Below the pieces are notes generated by a model. The model did not search any database. It saw only the letters and a program-made list of their open reading frames with translations, and was not told the DNA's origin. A program made the translations under genes and the position numbers. Below, piece by piece: positions 26,332-35,697 of a stretch of 64,000 nt of DNA (within the stretch, counting starts at the first letter, position 1; each line of letters begins with the position of its first letter). The stretch covers positions 248,001 to 312,000 of IMG/VR virus record IMGVR_UViG_3300047319_001872; one strand, given 5' to 3'. Source of the stretch: a virus.

Positions 26332-28170
26332 TTAGTCTGATACACCACGATAAAACAACTCGTGCAGACAACCATTGGTGACTTCAGTCCCCGGCTCGTA
26401 GTAATTGACCCCTTTCTCGATACAGTACTGCTTGTCTTCTGGAGCAGGATCAACCGTTACGCGGTAAGCTGGCATCGTCCCACTGCCGCCGTCGAGCATG
26501 ACCAAGATCGAAAACGCCACGCGATCGCAGCGTTCTTTCACCGTCCCGCCATTAGGCGTAGTCGCCCAGTAGTGCGCCTTATCCCGGAACGCTTGTAAGA
26601 ACTCGTCCCGGACTTCGTCTTCTGTCCGCGCCCTGGGTTCGGGCTTCCTCTCCGACATAGACGGGAGCGTATTCAGATACGCACTGGCTTTGGTTTCTAT
26701 TTCAGCTACAGGCTTCTCCCAGATCACAAACGGATCGCTTTCGTCGTCATTGTGGGTAGCATCCGCCGCGGCATTGATCACCGCGTACAGATCGGCGGAA
26801 AGCGCCAAACTGCTCGGACGCGAGTCGGCTACCAGCGGCGAGGTGAGCGCGTCCGCATACGAGGCGAAGTGGCGTTTACCCTGGTAGCTCGATCCGAACA
26901 GCAGGTTGTACTGGATCGACGTATTGCCGAACACTTCCACGTTAAAGAAGAGGCTGCCACCTTCCAAGCCCATGCGCCGCAGATCCGGGAAGATCTCGCG
27001 GTCCATAACACCTTGCACGTGCTTGATGCGCTCCGCCGTATCCATGGTCCCTGCAAAGCCACGGGTATTGAGGAACGTGAAGGCGGTCGGATCTTCTTGA
27101 TCGTGATACGGAATGTCGACCTGGAACTGCGCCGTGGTGAACCCCATCGAGTGGAACAGCGCCGGGATGGTCTGACCCAGATAGACGAGCGCTTGATTCG
27201 CGCGCTCGCTCACTGGGCTGTCTTCTTCGGGACCGGTGTATTCTTCGAAGGCCACGACACCCTTATCCACTACAGCAGGTAGCACCCGCTGCAGGTCTTC
27301 CATGGTGAAGCGACCCGCGAAAGGCCCGCCTTGCACCTGCGCGAGCGCGCGGAAGAACGAATTGAATGACAGCGCAGGCGGCTCCAGGTGAGTGCGCATC
27401 GTGTTGAAGACGAGATCGTTTTTCAACATCTCATCGGGCGCCACGTCCTCGCCCTGCTCCAGTACCTTGAAGTAACACTGCATCAATTCGGCCAGAAAGC
27501 GCGAAGGCAAGACGTGACGACGATGCACATAGCGCGGCAGGGTAGTAACCATCGTGCGTGTATCGACAACATCCTCCGACCCCGCAAAGTCGAAGGCGGA
27601 AAAGTGGGTGGCCACATCCGACGGGCTCACGCGTGTTTCGCGCTTCGTCAAGTCGCCCGAAGCAAGCACGGCGTCAAAGATCAGGTGCTCAGCCGCTTCC
27701 AGACGGCGATGAACGCGATCGCCGTCCACGGTCCTCGTGACCGACGCATGTTCCACCAGACACGAGTTCACGTAGAAGATCACGCCCGACCAATCGATCC
27801 GATCTGCGAGCTGCACCGGCATGCGATTGGTGTAACCGGCGATGTTGTAAATCGAGTTCACACCGATGGGCGAGACATGTTCCACGGCCAACACAAAGGA
27901 AAGCCGTTGTGCCTCCCAACCGCCATCGATGGGGCGCGCAGGCAACATCTTGCTGCCGTAGCTCAGCAGGCCATCCAGTTCACGGGCGACTGAGCGCGCG
28001 GTGATGCGCGTGCCATCGCGCTCGTCCATGAACTTTTTCACACGGGCGATGGATTCCGGCGTGGCTTCACAGACGAGCTGAGGGCGTTGTTGCGCCTTCA
28101 CGCCGTTGACAGTGCGCAGGACGAAGGCACGCAGTGCGTAGGTGCCATACTGCGATTCTTTACCAAACAT
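26332..28170 (-). CDS. Structural-type protein, paralogue of 37092-38615
   Basis: The start at 28170 (MFGKESQYG) follows CAGGAG. The 612-residue protein shares a long conserved core with the product of 37092-38615: 'QRLSFVLAVEHVSPIGVNSI' versus 'RRLRFMMLLDHIGPAGVEIT', then 'VIFYVNS' versus 'MFFYVNS', and 'DTRTMVTTLP' versus 'DTRTLVTGLP'. No catalytic motif seen. Two copies in one genome suggest related particle or nucleus components. It is last in a four-gene minus unit. Confidence 0.7.
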   Translation of the reverse strand: MFGKESQYGTYALRAFVLRTVNGVKAQQRPQLVCEATPESIARVKKFMDERDGTRITARSVARELDGLLSYGSKMLPARPIDGGWEAQRLSFVLAVEHVSPIGVNSIYNIAGYTNRMPVQLADRIDWSGVIFYVNSCLVEHASVTRTVDGDRVHRRLEAAEHLIFDAVLASGDLTKRETRVSPSDVATHFSAFDFAGSEDVVDTRTMVTTLPRYVHRRHVLPSRFLAELMQCYFKVLEQGEDVAPDEMLKNDLVFNTMRTHLEPPALSFNSFFRALAQVQGGPFAGRFTMEDLQRVLPAVVDKGVVAFEEYTGPEEDSPVSERANQALVYLGQTIPALFHSMGFTTAQFQVDIPYHDQEDPTAFTFLNTRGFAGTMDTAERIKHVQGVMDREIFPDLRRMGLEGGSLFFNVEVFGNTSIQYNLLFGSSYQGKRHFASYADALTSPLVADSRPSSLALSADLYAVINAAADATHNDDESDPFVIWEKPVAEIETKASAYLNTLPSMSERKPEPRARTEDEVRDEFLQAFRDKAHYWATTPNGGTVKERCDRVAFSILVMLDGGSGTMPAYRVTVDPAPEDKQYCIEKGVNYYEPGTEVTNGCLHELFYRGVSD

Positions 28171-28201
28171 TGTAATCTCCTGTTTTACTCTGGGGTGGGG
28201 G

Positions 28202-28732
28202 TTAGGATACAGCATTCAGAAGGCGCACCACTTCTTCGTAGATTTCGCGAAGCGTGCGGTATTCGTTGCCTTGCGTGAACTCCGAGACGTGATAGAACAC
28301 GCCGTCGTCGGCTTCCAGCTGCTGGGTGAGGATGCGCTCCATTTGGAAGATCCCGTTTTCCTGACCCAGTTCGTTGCACAGGTAGGCGAGCCAGACCAGA
28401 TCGCCCAAGGTGAACGCGTCCTTATTCCAGCGGCGCACGGTCGCCAGTTCGATTTGACGACCCGTCACCGTGCCCTTCCAGACACGGGTATTGGCCTCCA
28501 CGATGTCGATCGCCCGCTCAAACGGATTGAACGAACCACCCCGTTGCCGGAAATCCGACTCGACCACCATGCGGTAGAAGTCGTCGCACTCAAAGGCACT
28601 GTTGCTACGCACTCGTTCGATCTGATGGAGGATCTGGATCGGACCCTTGTGCTCGTTGTAGGTGTAGTCAAAGAAGCCATTGAGCAGCAGGCCGACGTTG
28701 TGGCCGATTTGGTCGAGGCGTTGCGGAATCAT
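28202..28732 (-). CDS. Unknown 176-residue protein
   Basis: AAGGAG precedes the ATG, which overlaps the stop of the upstream gene (ATGA). The product begins MIPQRLDQIGHNVGLLLNGF and is mixed helix and strand with an acidic C-terminus. Coupled to its neighbours between helicase and the 612-residue structural-type protein. No motif recognised. Confidence 0.62.
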   Translation of the reverse strand: MIPQRLDQIGHNVGLLLNGFFDYTYNEHKGPIQILHQIERVRSNSAFECDDFYRMVVESDFRQRGGSFNPFERAIDIVEANTRVWKGTVTGRQIELATVRRWNKDAFTLGDLVWLAYLCNELGQENGIFQMERILTQQLEADDGVFYHVSEFTQGNEYRTLREIYEEVVRLLNAVS

Positions 28733-29136
28733 TGTTTCTCCTTGGTTTCTTCTTCAAAGTCTTCGAAGCGCAGGCTCGCGGGCGCCTCCGGGTTATTGCC
28801 GTAGAGCATGTTGAACATGCCCCGCTCGTTGATCGTCAGAAAGCACACCGACGTCACCGGTTGTTCTTCGGTCTGCGGTTGAAACGCGACGCTCTCCCAC
28901 AGGTAACCGAACACCGGGGTGGAACTGCCTGCCACCTTGGCGTGACCCGGAATCAGCGTATTCGCCGAGCGCACGTCCTTGACCAGGTTATCGCCCCCCG
29001 CCATGATAACCACGGACTCGAGGAACATGCTCAGCTTCTTGCGCAGCGGATTGCTCGAGGCTTTGCGCTTGAGCAACTCGATGAAGATGTTCGGGTTCGC
29101 TTCCGCGATGCGTTTATGTTCCAGCAGATTCGCCAT
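28729..29136 (-). CDS. Unknown 135-residue protein
   Basis: The start at 29136 (MANLLEHKRI) follows AAGGAA. The short soluble protein has a C-terminal acidic helix (DFEEETKEKQ) and beta-rich middle ('VCFLTINERGMFNMLYG'). No family recognised. It is separated from the helicase gene by the hairpin at 29165. Confidence 0.6.
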   Translation of the reverse strand: MANLLEHKRIAEANPNIFIELLKRKASSNPLRKKLSMFLESVVIMAGGDNLVKDVRSANTLIPGHAKVAGSSTPVFGYLWESVAFQPQTEEQPVTSVCFLTINERGMFNMLYGNNPEAPASLRFEDFEEETKEKQ

Positions 29137-29164
29137 TTGCGTTCCTTGGTTTTTTAGGGGCATA

Positions 29165-29188
29165 GGGCCAGGAGTTTCCCCCTGGCCC
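29165..29188. terminator. Hairpin terminator after helicase gene
   Basis: GGGCCAGG/CCTGGCCC forms 8 bp closed by a GG/CC inner pair. GGCATA flanks its left side, and TTTTTTAGGGG lies on the plus strand just before it. Confidence 0.7.
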
Positions 29189-29211
29189 CGTTCTTCCCTG
29201 ATTACCTGTAG

Positions 29212-30744
29212 TTATACCAGAATCCCGATGTTATCGCTGCGGTACGAGACGCACAGCGGCTCCATCAGGTTCTTCCGGTGATTGTGGTACTCGACGTGTT
29301 TCTCGATGTCCTGACAGTTCGTCGTGATGAACACAGGGGTACGCCCGTCCGGCAGCTTACGAAGCCGCCCTAGGCCCTGTACGTTCGACTGTGAGGACTT
29401 TACCGCGGTGGTGAGCAGCGTATGCGTCAGTCCTGGGATGTCCACCGCTGTACCCGCCGACATGAGCGTGGTGACCCGGATGTCCGGATTCATCAGCATC
29501 TCGTACGGGTCCTCTTCCACGTAGCGCCCCACTTCCAGTGTCGGGTATTCCCGCGCCAGCCATTTGGTGAACACCGTACACATGTTGATCGAGGCCATGA
29601 AGACGATGAGCTTGTCCCCCGGCTTACGATCCTTAATGTAGGTGGACCGAATGATGGTGTTGAGCAACTGGAAGTAGTTCGCGGTGGTCTGCTCGTTCTT
29701 CAGAATAAACTGCTCGAAGACGTTGTGCGAATAACGCTTACTGCCGTAGTCCGAACACCGAATCTTCTCCGGCTGCTTGAAACTAAAGAACACCGCCCGC
29801 CACGCGATGTACTTGTCGTACTCGGGTCCCTTATGGCGCTGATGACCCGGATAGGCAATCTCGTACATCTGGTTCTTGAAGTCGTCATCCGAAATCAAGG
29901 TCGCCGAGAGGGAGACGGAGTTCTCCACGTGGGTGTAGCAATCCATCTTGAAGTTGCGATGGAAGTCCTGGTGGACCTCATCGATAATCCGAGTCCCGAC
30001 CTTCAGGTGCTCGTAAAACTGATGCGGCAGACAGGCGTAACCAGTCTCCAGCACTTCAGCCGCGACTTCCTCATACAGCTTGAGCCAGTTGGCGAACGTG
30101 ACGTTACTCACGATGATCCAGTAGTAGCTCGGCGTGGTTTCCTGCGCGGCCAGTTCCAGCAACGCCATCAGTTCCGCTGAGCCTTGCGCGACAATCACGT
30201 CACTCACTTCCAGATCGAAGGTCTTGCGCAAGTCGATGAGCCACTTCTCAATGTACATCGGCTTGATCATCAGTAAGCCAATCCGGCGACGCTTGTACTG
30301 CGCGTACATCGCCGTGACGGACTTACCCTTACCCGTTTGAAACTCCACCAGCTTGTTCACGATGCCCGGTGTGTTGATATACTCGATCGCCTCTTCCTGG
30401 TAATCACGCGGGGTGATTCCCTCTTTGATCGGCATGTCGACTTCGGGCAACTGGATAAAGGGTGCGACCGTCCACTCTACCAACTCATTGCGAAGGTAGT
30501 GGAAGTCCAGATGCTCCCTGAACTGCTTCAACAAGTTAATGTGGAACCGGTACTCCTCGCGATCCTTGGTGGCTGCCGCGTAGACCCGGTCAGCGACCTT
30601 GTGCCAACGGTTGCTACGAGGGATCTTCTCCAGTTTGTATTCGACATACCTCCCGGCGAACTTGTTCAGCGCCTCTCGGGCGCGCGTGGTCATCCGCGTG
30701 CACGCGAAATGGTGCGAAAAGATTTCGACATGAAGATCAGCCAT
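29212..30744 (-). CDS. SF2 DNA helicase (UvsW-like)
   Basis: A 510-residue helicase with motif I FQTGKGKS (135-142), motif II DEVH (255-258), motif III SLSATL (278-283) and motif VI QGLGRLRK near 460. About 110 residues precede the helicase core. The architecture is like T4 UvsW, which acts on branched DNA and R-loops. By gene order it fits phiKZ gp75. It is directly downstream of two RNA polymerase genes and may serve replication or recombination in the phage nucleus. Confidence 0.85.
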   Translation of the reverse strand: MADLHVEIFSHHFACTRMTTRAREALNKFAGRYVEYKLEKIPRSNRWHKVADRVYAAATKDREEYRFHINLLKQFREHLDFHYLRNELVEWTVAPFIQLPEVDMPIKEGITPRDYQEEAIEYINTPGIVNKLVEFQTGKGKSVTAMYAQYKRRRIGLLMIKPMYIEKWLIDLRKTFDLEVSDVIVAQGSAELMALLELAAQETTPSYYWIIVSNVTFANWLKLYEEVAAEVLETGYACLPHQFYEHLKVGTRIIDEVHQDFHRNFKMDCYTHVENSVSLSATLISDDDFKNQMYEIAYPGHQRHKGPEYDKYIAWRAVFFSFKQPEKIRCSDYGSKRYSHNVFEQFILKNEQTTANYFQLLNTIIRSTYIKDRKPGDKLIVFMASINMCTVFTKWLAREYPTLEVGRYVEEDPYEMLMNPDIRVTTLMSAGTAVDIPGLTHTLLTTAVKSSQSNVQGLGRLRKLPDGRTPVFITTNCQDIEKHVEYHNHRKNLMEPLCVSYRSDNIGILV

Positions 30745-30828
30745 GCTAAAGCCTATGGTTGGTTTTGAATCTCGAACACAGACTGCCGTACTGCTGCCCC
30801 ACCCACCGAAGTGAGCGGGGCGTCTGGC

Positions 30829-32859
30829 TTAACCCATCCCGAGTACTTCGACGGGGCAAATCAATGCGTCCATCGGGTGATCCGGGCGGTTCTTCTTCGT
30901 GTAGCTTTCCGGCGAGATGAACACGTCGTAGTGACCTTCGTACGCCATCGTTGCCGAGAGCGAGCGTCGATCCATGGTCATGTCCATCACACCCAAGCCG
31001 CGATCCGTCCACGGCTTCGGCAGGCGATAGTCATCTTCTTCTGCGCTGATGATCATCGCCCCGTACAGCACGACTTCCAGCACCGCCAGATTGACAGTGA
31101 GTTTGTCGTTCACGAGGTTGTACAACTCGACCAAGAACGCGTCGGGTGACACGTCCTTATCCCGCGCTTCCATCTGCTTCTTACTCGACTCCAGCATCGA
31201 GGCGATGTCTTTCGAGTGATCGCTCATGTTGAAGTGAATCAGCGGCAGCGTCATCACAGGCTCATTCCAGTCCCAACCCGTCATGTCAATGACGTAGTCG
31301 TTATTGGCATTGAAGTCCCAGCGCACCTTGCGGATATGGCGCAGCATCGGATAGGTGAGCGAGGCGAGGCGCCGATCCTTGGAGGTATTGACACGCTCCG
31401 GATCGAACTCCACATTGCCCTCTTTCACCTGCACCGCGATTTCCCGCATCTCCGACACCTGTCGGATGTTCAGGTCATCGATGCTGTGGTTAGCCAACAC
31501 GTCGGTAATGTTCGGGGCGAACATCGCCGGAATGATCAGCTTCACCGTCTTGCCCTTGAGTCGATCGGCAAGCAGATACGACATGCCATCGGCACTGATC
31601 TTGAAGAACTTCTTCTCATCAGGCGTCAGGCTTGCCGGTTCTACAGCGGCCGAACTATCCAAGTGCTTAACCGACAGCACGGACTGCGAGGACTTCTGCG
31701 TCATCGAGGTGCAACACATGTGACCCAAGTTGGTCCGATCGTCCAGTACGGACAGGCTGAGTTCACCGAAACAGGTGGCACACACCCCATACGGATCAGG
31801 ATGCGCGCAGTGAATCACCGAGCGCAGCCGAATACTCTTGCCGATCAGATTCTCTTGGTCGTACTTGTCGCCACGAATCACCCGCAACCCGCCGGTCTTC
31901 TCGTCGACATAGAACTTGCCGAGGAGCAGAGGCAGGTCACCACCGAAGACTTCATCGCCTTCCTCGTTCACTTCCTTACCCCGCACTTGCCAGCGCAGGG
32001 TTTCGGTCGTGCCACAGTCGCAATTCTGGTGCAAGTTGCGCACCGTCTGACACATCAGCTGCAAGCGGCGGGAGAAATACTCCGCTTCCTGCAACGGCGA
32101 CTTCGAGAACTGCAATGCCTTCGCTGCCGAGCGCGACTCAATCACCGAGTCGTACAGACTGCGAATCCCTTCGACGTAGCCAGGGATGATCGGATAGCGG
32201 AACTGGTCCGAGTCGATGTCGGTCAGATAACCGCGCGGCCCGATCGACTGCTGCACCTGGTTGGCATTCACGAGCTTGGAGCGCAGCGCCAGCGACACTG
32301 CGTTCAGCGGCAAGTCCTGGCCATTGCCGAGCACATCATCGATCACGCCATAGGCTTCCTTGATCATGCGACCGCCTTCGTCCGGGGTCTTGTTGACCGC
32401 GTCCTTGACCTTTTCCTTCATCGCGATGATCTTCGGATGATCGAGCACTTCCATCCAGTCCAAGATGTCCATCGAGCCCACATCGGCTTCGCACCGATAG
32501 CTCATCTCGTTGTAGATGATGTTGTTCAGCTGATAAATACGCTGCGCCAACACATCGCGCCCGACCGCATCGCCGTAGATCTCGTAGACCGACCACATGC
32601 AATTGCCCAACAGATCGAGTGGCGTACTCGCGCTGTACCGCTTCTTGCCCAACACGCCGTCGATATGGTGGTGTTTGAGCAGCGGGGTTTTGCCCCACTG
32701 CCGATGGAACTCCCACGCATACGACGAGATCACTGTCTTGCGCCAGTTGGTTTCCAACTCCTGGTTGTCGTCGAAGATCAGAATGAACCGCCCCGTGAGG
32801 GTGTCCCACAGGTCATCGGTGGTCATCGCGAGCAACTTCCTGGCCCGGATCTTAATCAT
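30829..32859 (-). CDS. Non-virion RNA polymerase beta' C-terminal part
   Basis: A 676-residue protein with AAGGAGG before the ATG. 'QNCDCGTTETLRW' (about 278-290) matches the beta' TEDCGT segment; 'IHCAHPDPYGVCATC' (about 347-361) supplies the other three zinc Cys; 'GHMCCTSMTQKSSQSVLSVK' lies where the bridge/trigger region GEPGTQLTMRTFH sits. The C-terminal 250 residues are more diverged. By order and domain it is the phiKZ gp74 counterpart, part of the enzyme that transcribes middle and late genes. Its beta partner lies 29 bases upstream. Confidence 0.88.
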   Translation of the reverse strand: MIKIRARKLLAMTTDDLWDTLTGRFILIFDDNQELETNWRKTVISSYAWEFHRQWGKTPLLKHHHIDGVLGKKRYSASTPLDLLGNCMWSVYEIYGDAVGRDVLAQRIYQLNNIIYNEMSYRCEADVGSMDILDWMEVLDHPKIIAMKEKVKDAVNKTPDEGGRMIKEAYGVIDDVLGNGQDLPLNAVSLALRSKLVNANQVQQSIGPRGYLTDIDSDQFRYPIIPGYVEGIRSLYDSVIESRSAAKALQFSKSPLQEAEYFSRRLQLMCQTVRNLHQNCDCGTTETLRWQVRGKEVNEEGDEVFGGDLPLLLGKFYVDEKTGGLRVIRGDKYDQENLIGKSIRLRSVIHCAHPDPYGVCATCFGELSLSVLDDRTNLGHMCCTSMTQKSSQSVLSVKHLDSSAAVEPASLTPDEKKFFKISADGMSYLLADRLKGKTVKLIIPAMFAPNITDVLANHSIDDLNIRQVSEMREIAVQVKEGNVEFDPERVNTSKDRRLASLTYPMLRHIRKVRWDFNANNDYVIDMTGWDWNEPVMTLPLIHFNMSDHSKDIASMLESSKKQMEARDKDVSPDAFLVELYNLVNDKLTVNLAVLEVVLYGAMIISAEEDDYRLPKPWTDRGLGVMDMTMDRRSLSATMAYEGHYDVFISPESYTKKNRPDHPMDALICPVEVLGMG

Positions 32860-32888
32860 TACATCCTCCTTGTTTCATGATCCGTTAA

Positions 32889-35114
32889 TTAAGCGGCCAG
32901 TTTCTGGCGCGGCGTGTAACCTTGTTCGGCCTGCTCGTACACGAACTTCCAGCCGCCGCATTGCGCGACGTGCCGTACGAGTTGGAGCGGCTTGGAACCG
33001 CCCAGTGGCACGATGCTACGATCGACCACCTTCTCGATCCCGGTAGGTTTGTCGGCCCGCAGGATTTGCTCGAGGATATGCTTGTGCGTGAACGGATTGT
33101 TGTTGCGATCCAGAATGTCGGCCGTAATGCGTGCGCCTGCATACGACACGGCAATCCGAACTTCCGCCTCACCCCAGGCCCGAATCGCCTGCGTACGCGT
33201 GGGCGCTGCGTACTTGTCGGCATTGGTAACCTGAGAAAGCACCCCAAAGTGCTGCAGCTTACCCGAGGACACCGCCGTCCAGTCATCAGCGATCTTTTCC
33301 AGGATGATGATGTAGACCGAAGCAATCCGCACTGGCTTCTTGGTCACCACCTTCTTGCCTGAGTTGCCGGTATATGCTACCGGACCATACACAGGCGGAT
33401 ACTGCTCCTGGATCGCCCGCACCATCGGGATATACGCCGGGTCGTTTTCCGGTGGCATGAAGAGCTGCAAGCCATCTGCATTCTCAATCGTGCCGTCGTG
33501 GTGCTTGATGATGTGGATCACACTGGCTAAGTGCTCGACGCGTGGGCGCGTATACGAGCCCGTCATGAACCAGCTATGTTGCAACGGGCTCACGATGGCA
33601 TAATAGCCCATCAAGTACTCCCAGACTTCGTCGATCAGCTGGGGCTGTTCGATTTCCATCTGTGCCAGCTTCTTCGTGAGCATGTACTCCGGGTCGGTGC
33701 GATCCACCCCGAGCTTTGCCACGATGCGCTTCATCACGTCACGCGAAGCCGCATTGATGTAGGGCTCGTACAGACGACCGTAATTCATGCGGTTCACGGT
33801 GGACTCACCCGAGACGATGATGTCCGCGCGATTGCCATGTTCGTCGATCGGCATTTCATGCGGTTCGCAGATCTTGCAGATCACACCCTTGCCGCCGAAG
33901 CAGTCCGTCAGCTTAAAGCCGATGGTCGGGGTGATTTCATACTCGATCACGAATTCCACCCGCCAATCATCGAGCGGGGCCTGACGATAGAGCTTCTTGA
34001 TGGATTCGCTCGGGCTGGCGCTGTTCTTGCCGACCACACTGAGGGCTTCCACCACCAACCGATGAAACTCCGGCGACAGCCGCGGCTTGCCATCGGCATA
34101 CTTCGACTTCTGGGAGTTATACAGCTGGATGATTTCCTGATAGAACTCGCGCCGAGCGCGGTCATACCGGGAAGGCTGCGTGTCCATGCCTTCGGGCACA
34201 TTGGTGTTCTGGTTATTCGCATCGTGATGCACGCGAATGTCCACCACCTTGCCGCCAGTCGGCACATAAGTCGCCTTGTCGAACGTGAAGTCCGGACGCC
34301 GCAACGCCGCTGCCGACTGTTCCACCACGGCCAGACTTTCGTCGTAGCTGCGCAGCATCATCAGCAACCCATCTTCACGCACCATTTCGCCGATGTCCGG
34401 AAACGACTTGTACTTCTTATAGTCGCCATACAGGTTCAGCGGAAAGCGCTTGCTGCCCCACTCGACCACGCGGGTTTCATACGTCTTGAAGCTGAAACGA
34501 TCCAGCACGTCGCGCGAGATCACGATGCCGTCCTCAGCCACGCCCGGAATCGACATGTAGGCCACGTTACACTGCACGCCGTACTTGTAGTCACCATCCG
34601 CAGTCACAGACGGGGAATCCAAGAACACCTCACCTTCTTGGATTTCCGCGCCTTGCACCAGCTTACCGCGCGCCGGGCGACTCACAAACGGAAAACCGAA
34701 ATACTGATGCTGTGAACAAAAGCGCGGCATGTTGATCATGCCGATTTCGCTGCCGCCTTCGGTGGTTTTGAAAATCACCACTTGTTGCGGATTTTGCCAC
34801 TGGTCCTGAATGATCGAATCCGCCCCGTAGCTGGTCCGATACCGGTCGATCACTTTCAACACCTGGCCCGTCTTGGGCATTTTCACGTTCCAGGTATACT
34901 TGCCAAACTCACGTTCCATGCCGGTCTGACAGTAACGTGGCGTCGCTCCTTTCACCACCAGCGTCTGACCGATGTGGCTGGAGAACATCTGCTCCCGCGA
35001 AGCAGAGTTGGCCCCCTTCCACGGATTCAACCCACACACACCCAACAGCTGCCGCAGAAGCTGATTAGGTTCCGGAAGCGGTTCATAGACCTTCCGTGCT
35101 GAATGAACGTTCAT
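32889..35114 (-). CDS. Non-virion RNA polymerase beta C-terminal part
   Basis: The start at 35114 (MNVHSARKVY) is chosen for AAGGAAAGG upstream; a longer frame from 35189 has no good site. In 741 residues: 'AEDGIVISRDV' (about 193-203, beta FEDSILVSERV), 'GFKLTDCFGGKGVI' (399-412, beta KMAGRHGNKGVI) and 'RMNYGRLYE' (442-450, beta RMNIGQILE). It corresponds to phiKZ gp71-73 but is here uninterrupted, with no intron or homing gene. A TATATTAC early core lies about 110 bases upstream. Confidence 0.88.
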   Translation of the reverse strand: MNVHSARKVYEPLPEPNQLLRQLLGVCGLNPWKGANSASREQMFSSHIGQTLVVKGATPRYCQTGMEREFGKYTWNVKMPKTGQVLKVIDRYRTSYGADSIIQDQWQNPQQVVIFKTTEGGSEIGMINMPRFCSQHQYFGFPFVSRPARGKLVQGAEIQEGEVFLDSPSVTADGDYKYGVQCNVAYMSIPGVAEDGIVISRDVLDRFSFKTYETRVVEWGSKRFPLNLYGDYKKYKSFPDIGEMVREDGLLMMLRSYDESLAVVEQSAAALRRPDFTFDKATYVPTGGKVVDIRVHHDANNQNTNVPEGMDTQPSRYDRARREFYQEIIQLYNSQKSKYADGKPRLSPEFHRLVVEALSVVGKNSASPSESIKKLYRQAPLDDWRVEFVIEYEITPTIGFKLTDCFGGKGVICKICEPHEMPIDEHGNRADIIVSGESTVNRMNYGRLYEPYINAASRDVMKRIVAKLGVDRTDPEYMLTKKLAQMEIEQPQLIDEVWEYLMGYYAIVSPLQHSWFMTGSYTRPRVEHLASVIHIIKHHDGTIENADGLQLFMPPENDPAYIPMVRAIQEQYPPVYGPVAYTGNSGKKVVTKKPVRIASVYIIILEKIADDWTAVSSGKLQHFGVLSQVTNADKYAAPTRTQAIRAWGEAEVRIAVSYAGARITADILDRNNNPFTHKHILEQILRADKPTGIEKVVDRSIVPLGGSKPLQLVRHVAQCGGWKFVYEQAEQGYTPRQKLAA

Positions 35115-35220
35115 CTCGTACCTTTCCTTGTTGTAACGACCTACGCTATTACCCCGTCTGACTTCCACTAATGCACTCTTGCAATGCATTCGCAGAAATC
35201 ATTTGAGGCTCTTCGTATTA

Positions 35221-35228
35221 GTAATATA
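35221..35228 (-). promoter_or_regulatory. Early-type promoter core
   Basis: TATATTAC on the minus strand followed by TAATACG, 107 bases before the RNA polymerase beta gene at 35114. Unlike four others in the window it lacks the GATTCAAA box 13 bases upstream. Confidence 0.55.
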
Positions 35229-35255
35229 TGTTTGACTTTATTTAGGTGGAATACG

Positions 35256-35594
35256 ATGGATATTAACAAGTATTCGATTGGGCTGGATAACCTGGACTAC
35301 TACAATCCCGGTTTTCGACGGGTCTTAGAAGACCACTTCTCCCTGTTGAAAACACTCGCCTCAACCAAGGCGGTGCCAATTGATGGGTATCTCGCCGTGC
35401 GTTACGAGTATGACTTCTATGGCCTGATGCAGCAGCAAAATGTGCCTCATCAGCTCCATTGGTTGGTGATGCGTTTATCGGGCTATACCTCGCCGGATCA
35501 AATGACGCAGGATTTGCAGTCGTACTACCTGCCGGACCCGAACTACGTGGAGTCGTTGCGCTCGGTGTGGAATGCCAAATCAGGCGTAAAGTGA
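35256..35594 (+). CDS. Small protein, possibly gp53-like baseplate wedge
   Basis: The start at 35256 (MDINKYSIGL) follows AGGTGGAA; the upstream frame is not likely. The 112-residue product has 'LDYYNPGFRRVLEDH' followed by 'RYEYDFYGLM' and 'LHWLVMRLSGYTSPDQ'. The last part resembles the short baseplate wedge proteins of the T4 gp53 kind ('YGxxxLxWxxxxxNxxxDP'), only by eye. It stands alone on the plus strand between minus-strand units and ends at a strong terminator. Confidence 0.6.
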   Translation: MDINKYSIGLDNLDYYNPGFRRVLEDHFSLLKTLASTKAVPIDGYLAVRYEYDFYGLMQQQNVPHQLHWLVMRLSGYTSPDQMTQDLQSYYLPDPNYVESLRSVWNAKSGVK

Positions 35595-35645
35595 GGCAGA
35601 GTCGCTATAGATGACTCCCTGGAATAAAAAAAGAAGATCGGTAAG

Positions 35646-35671
35646 CAGCAGAGGGCCGAAGCCCTCTGCTG
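35646..35671. terminator. Strong hairpin terminator, UUCG on minus strand
   Basis: An 11-bp perfect stem CAGCAGAGGGC/GCCCTCTGCTG has loop CGAA (UUCG on minus). An A-run at 35627-35633 supplies the minus-strand T-run. It ends both the gene at 35256 and the minus gene at 35698; TTATGCCG is on the right. Confidence 0.85.
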
Positions 35672-35697
35672 TTATGCCGTTAAGGGCAACGCCCTAG

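Noticed and set aside
31216-32880. Open 554-codon plus-strand frame
   Set aside because: Antisense to the beta' gene, which has clear catalytic-domain motifs.
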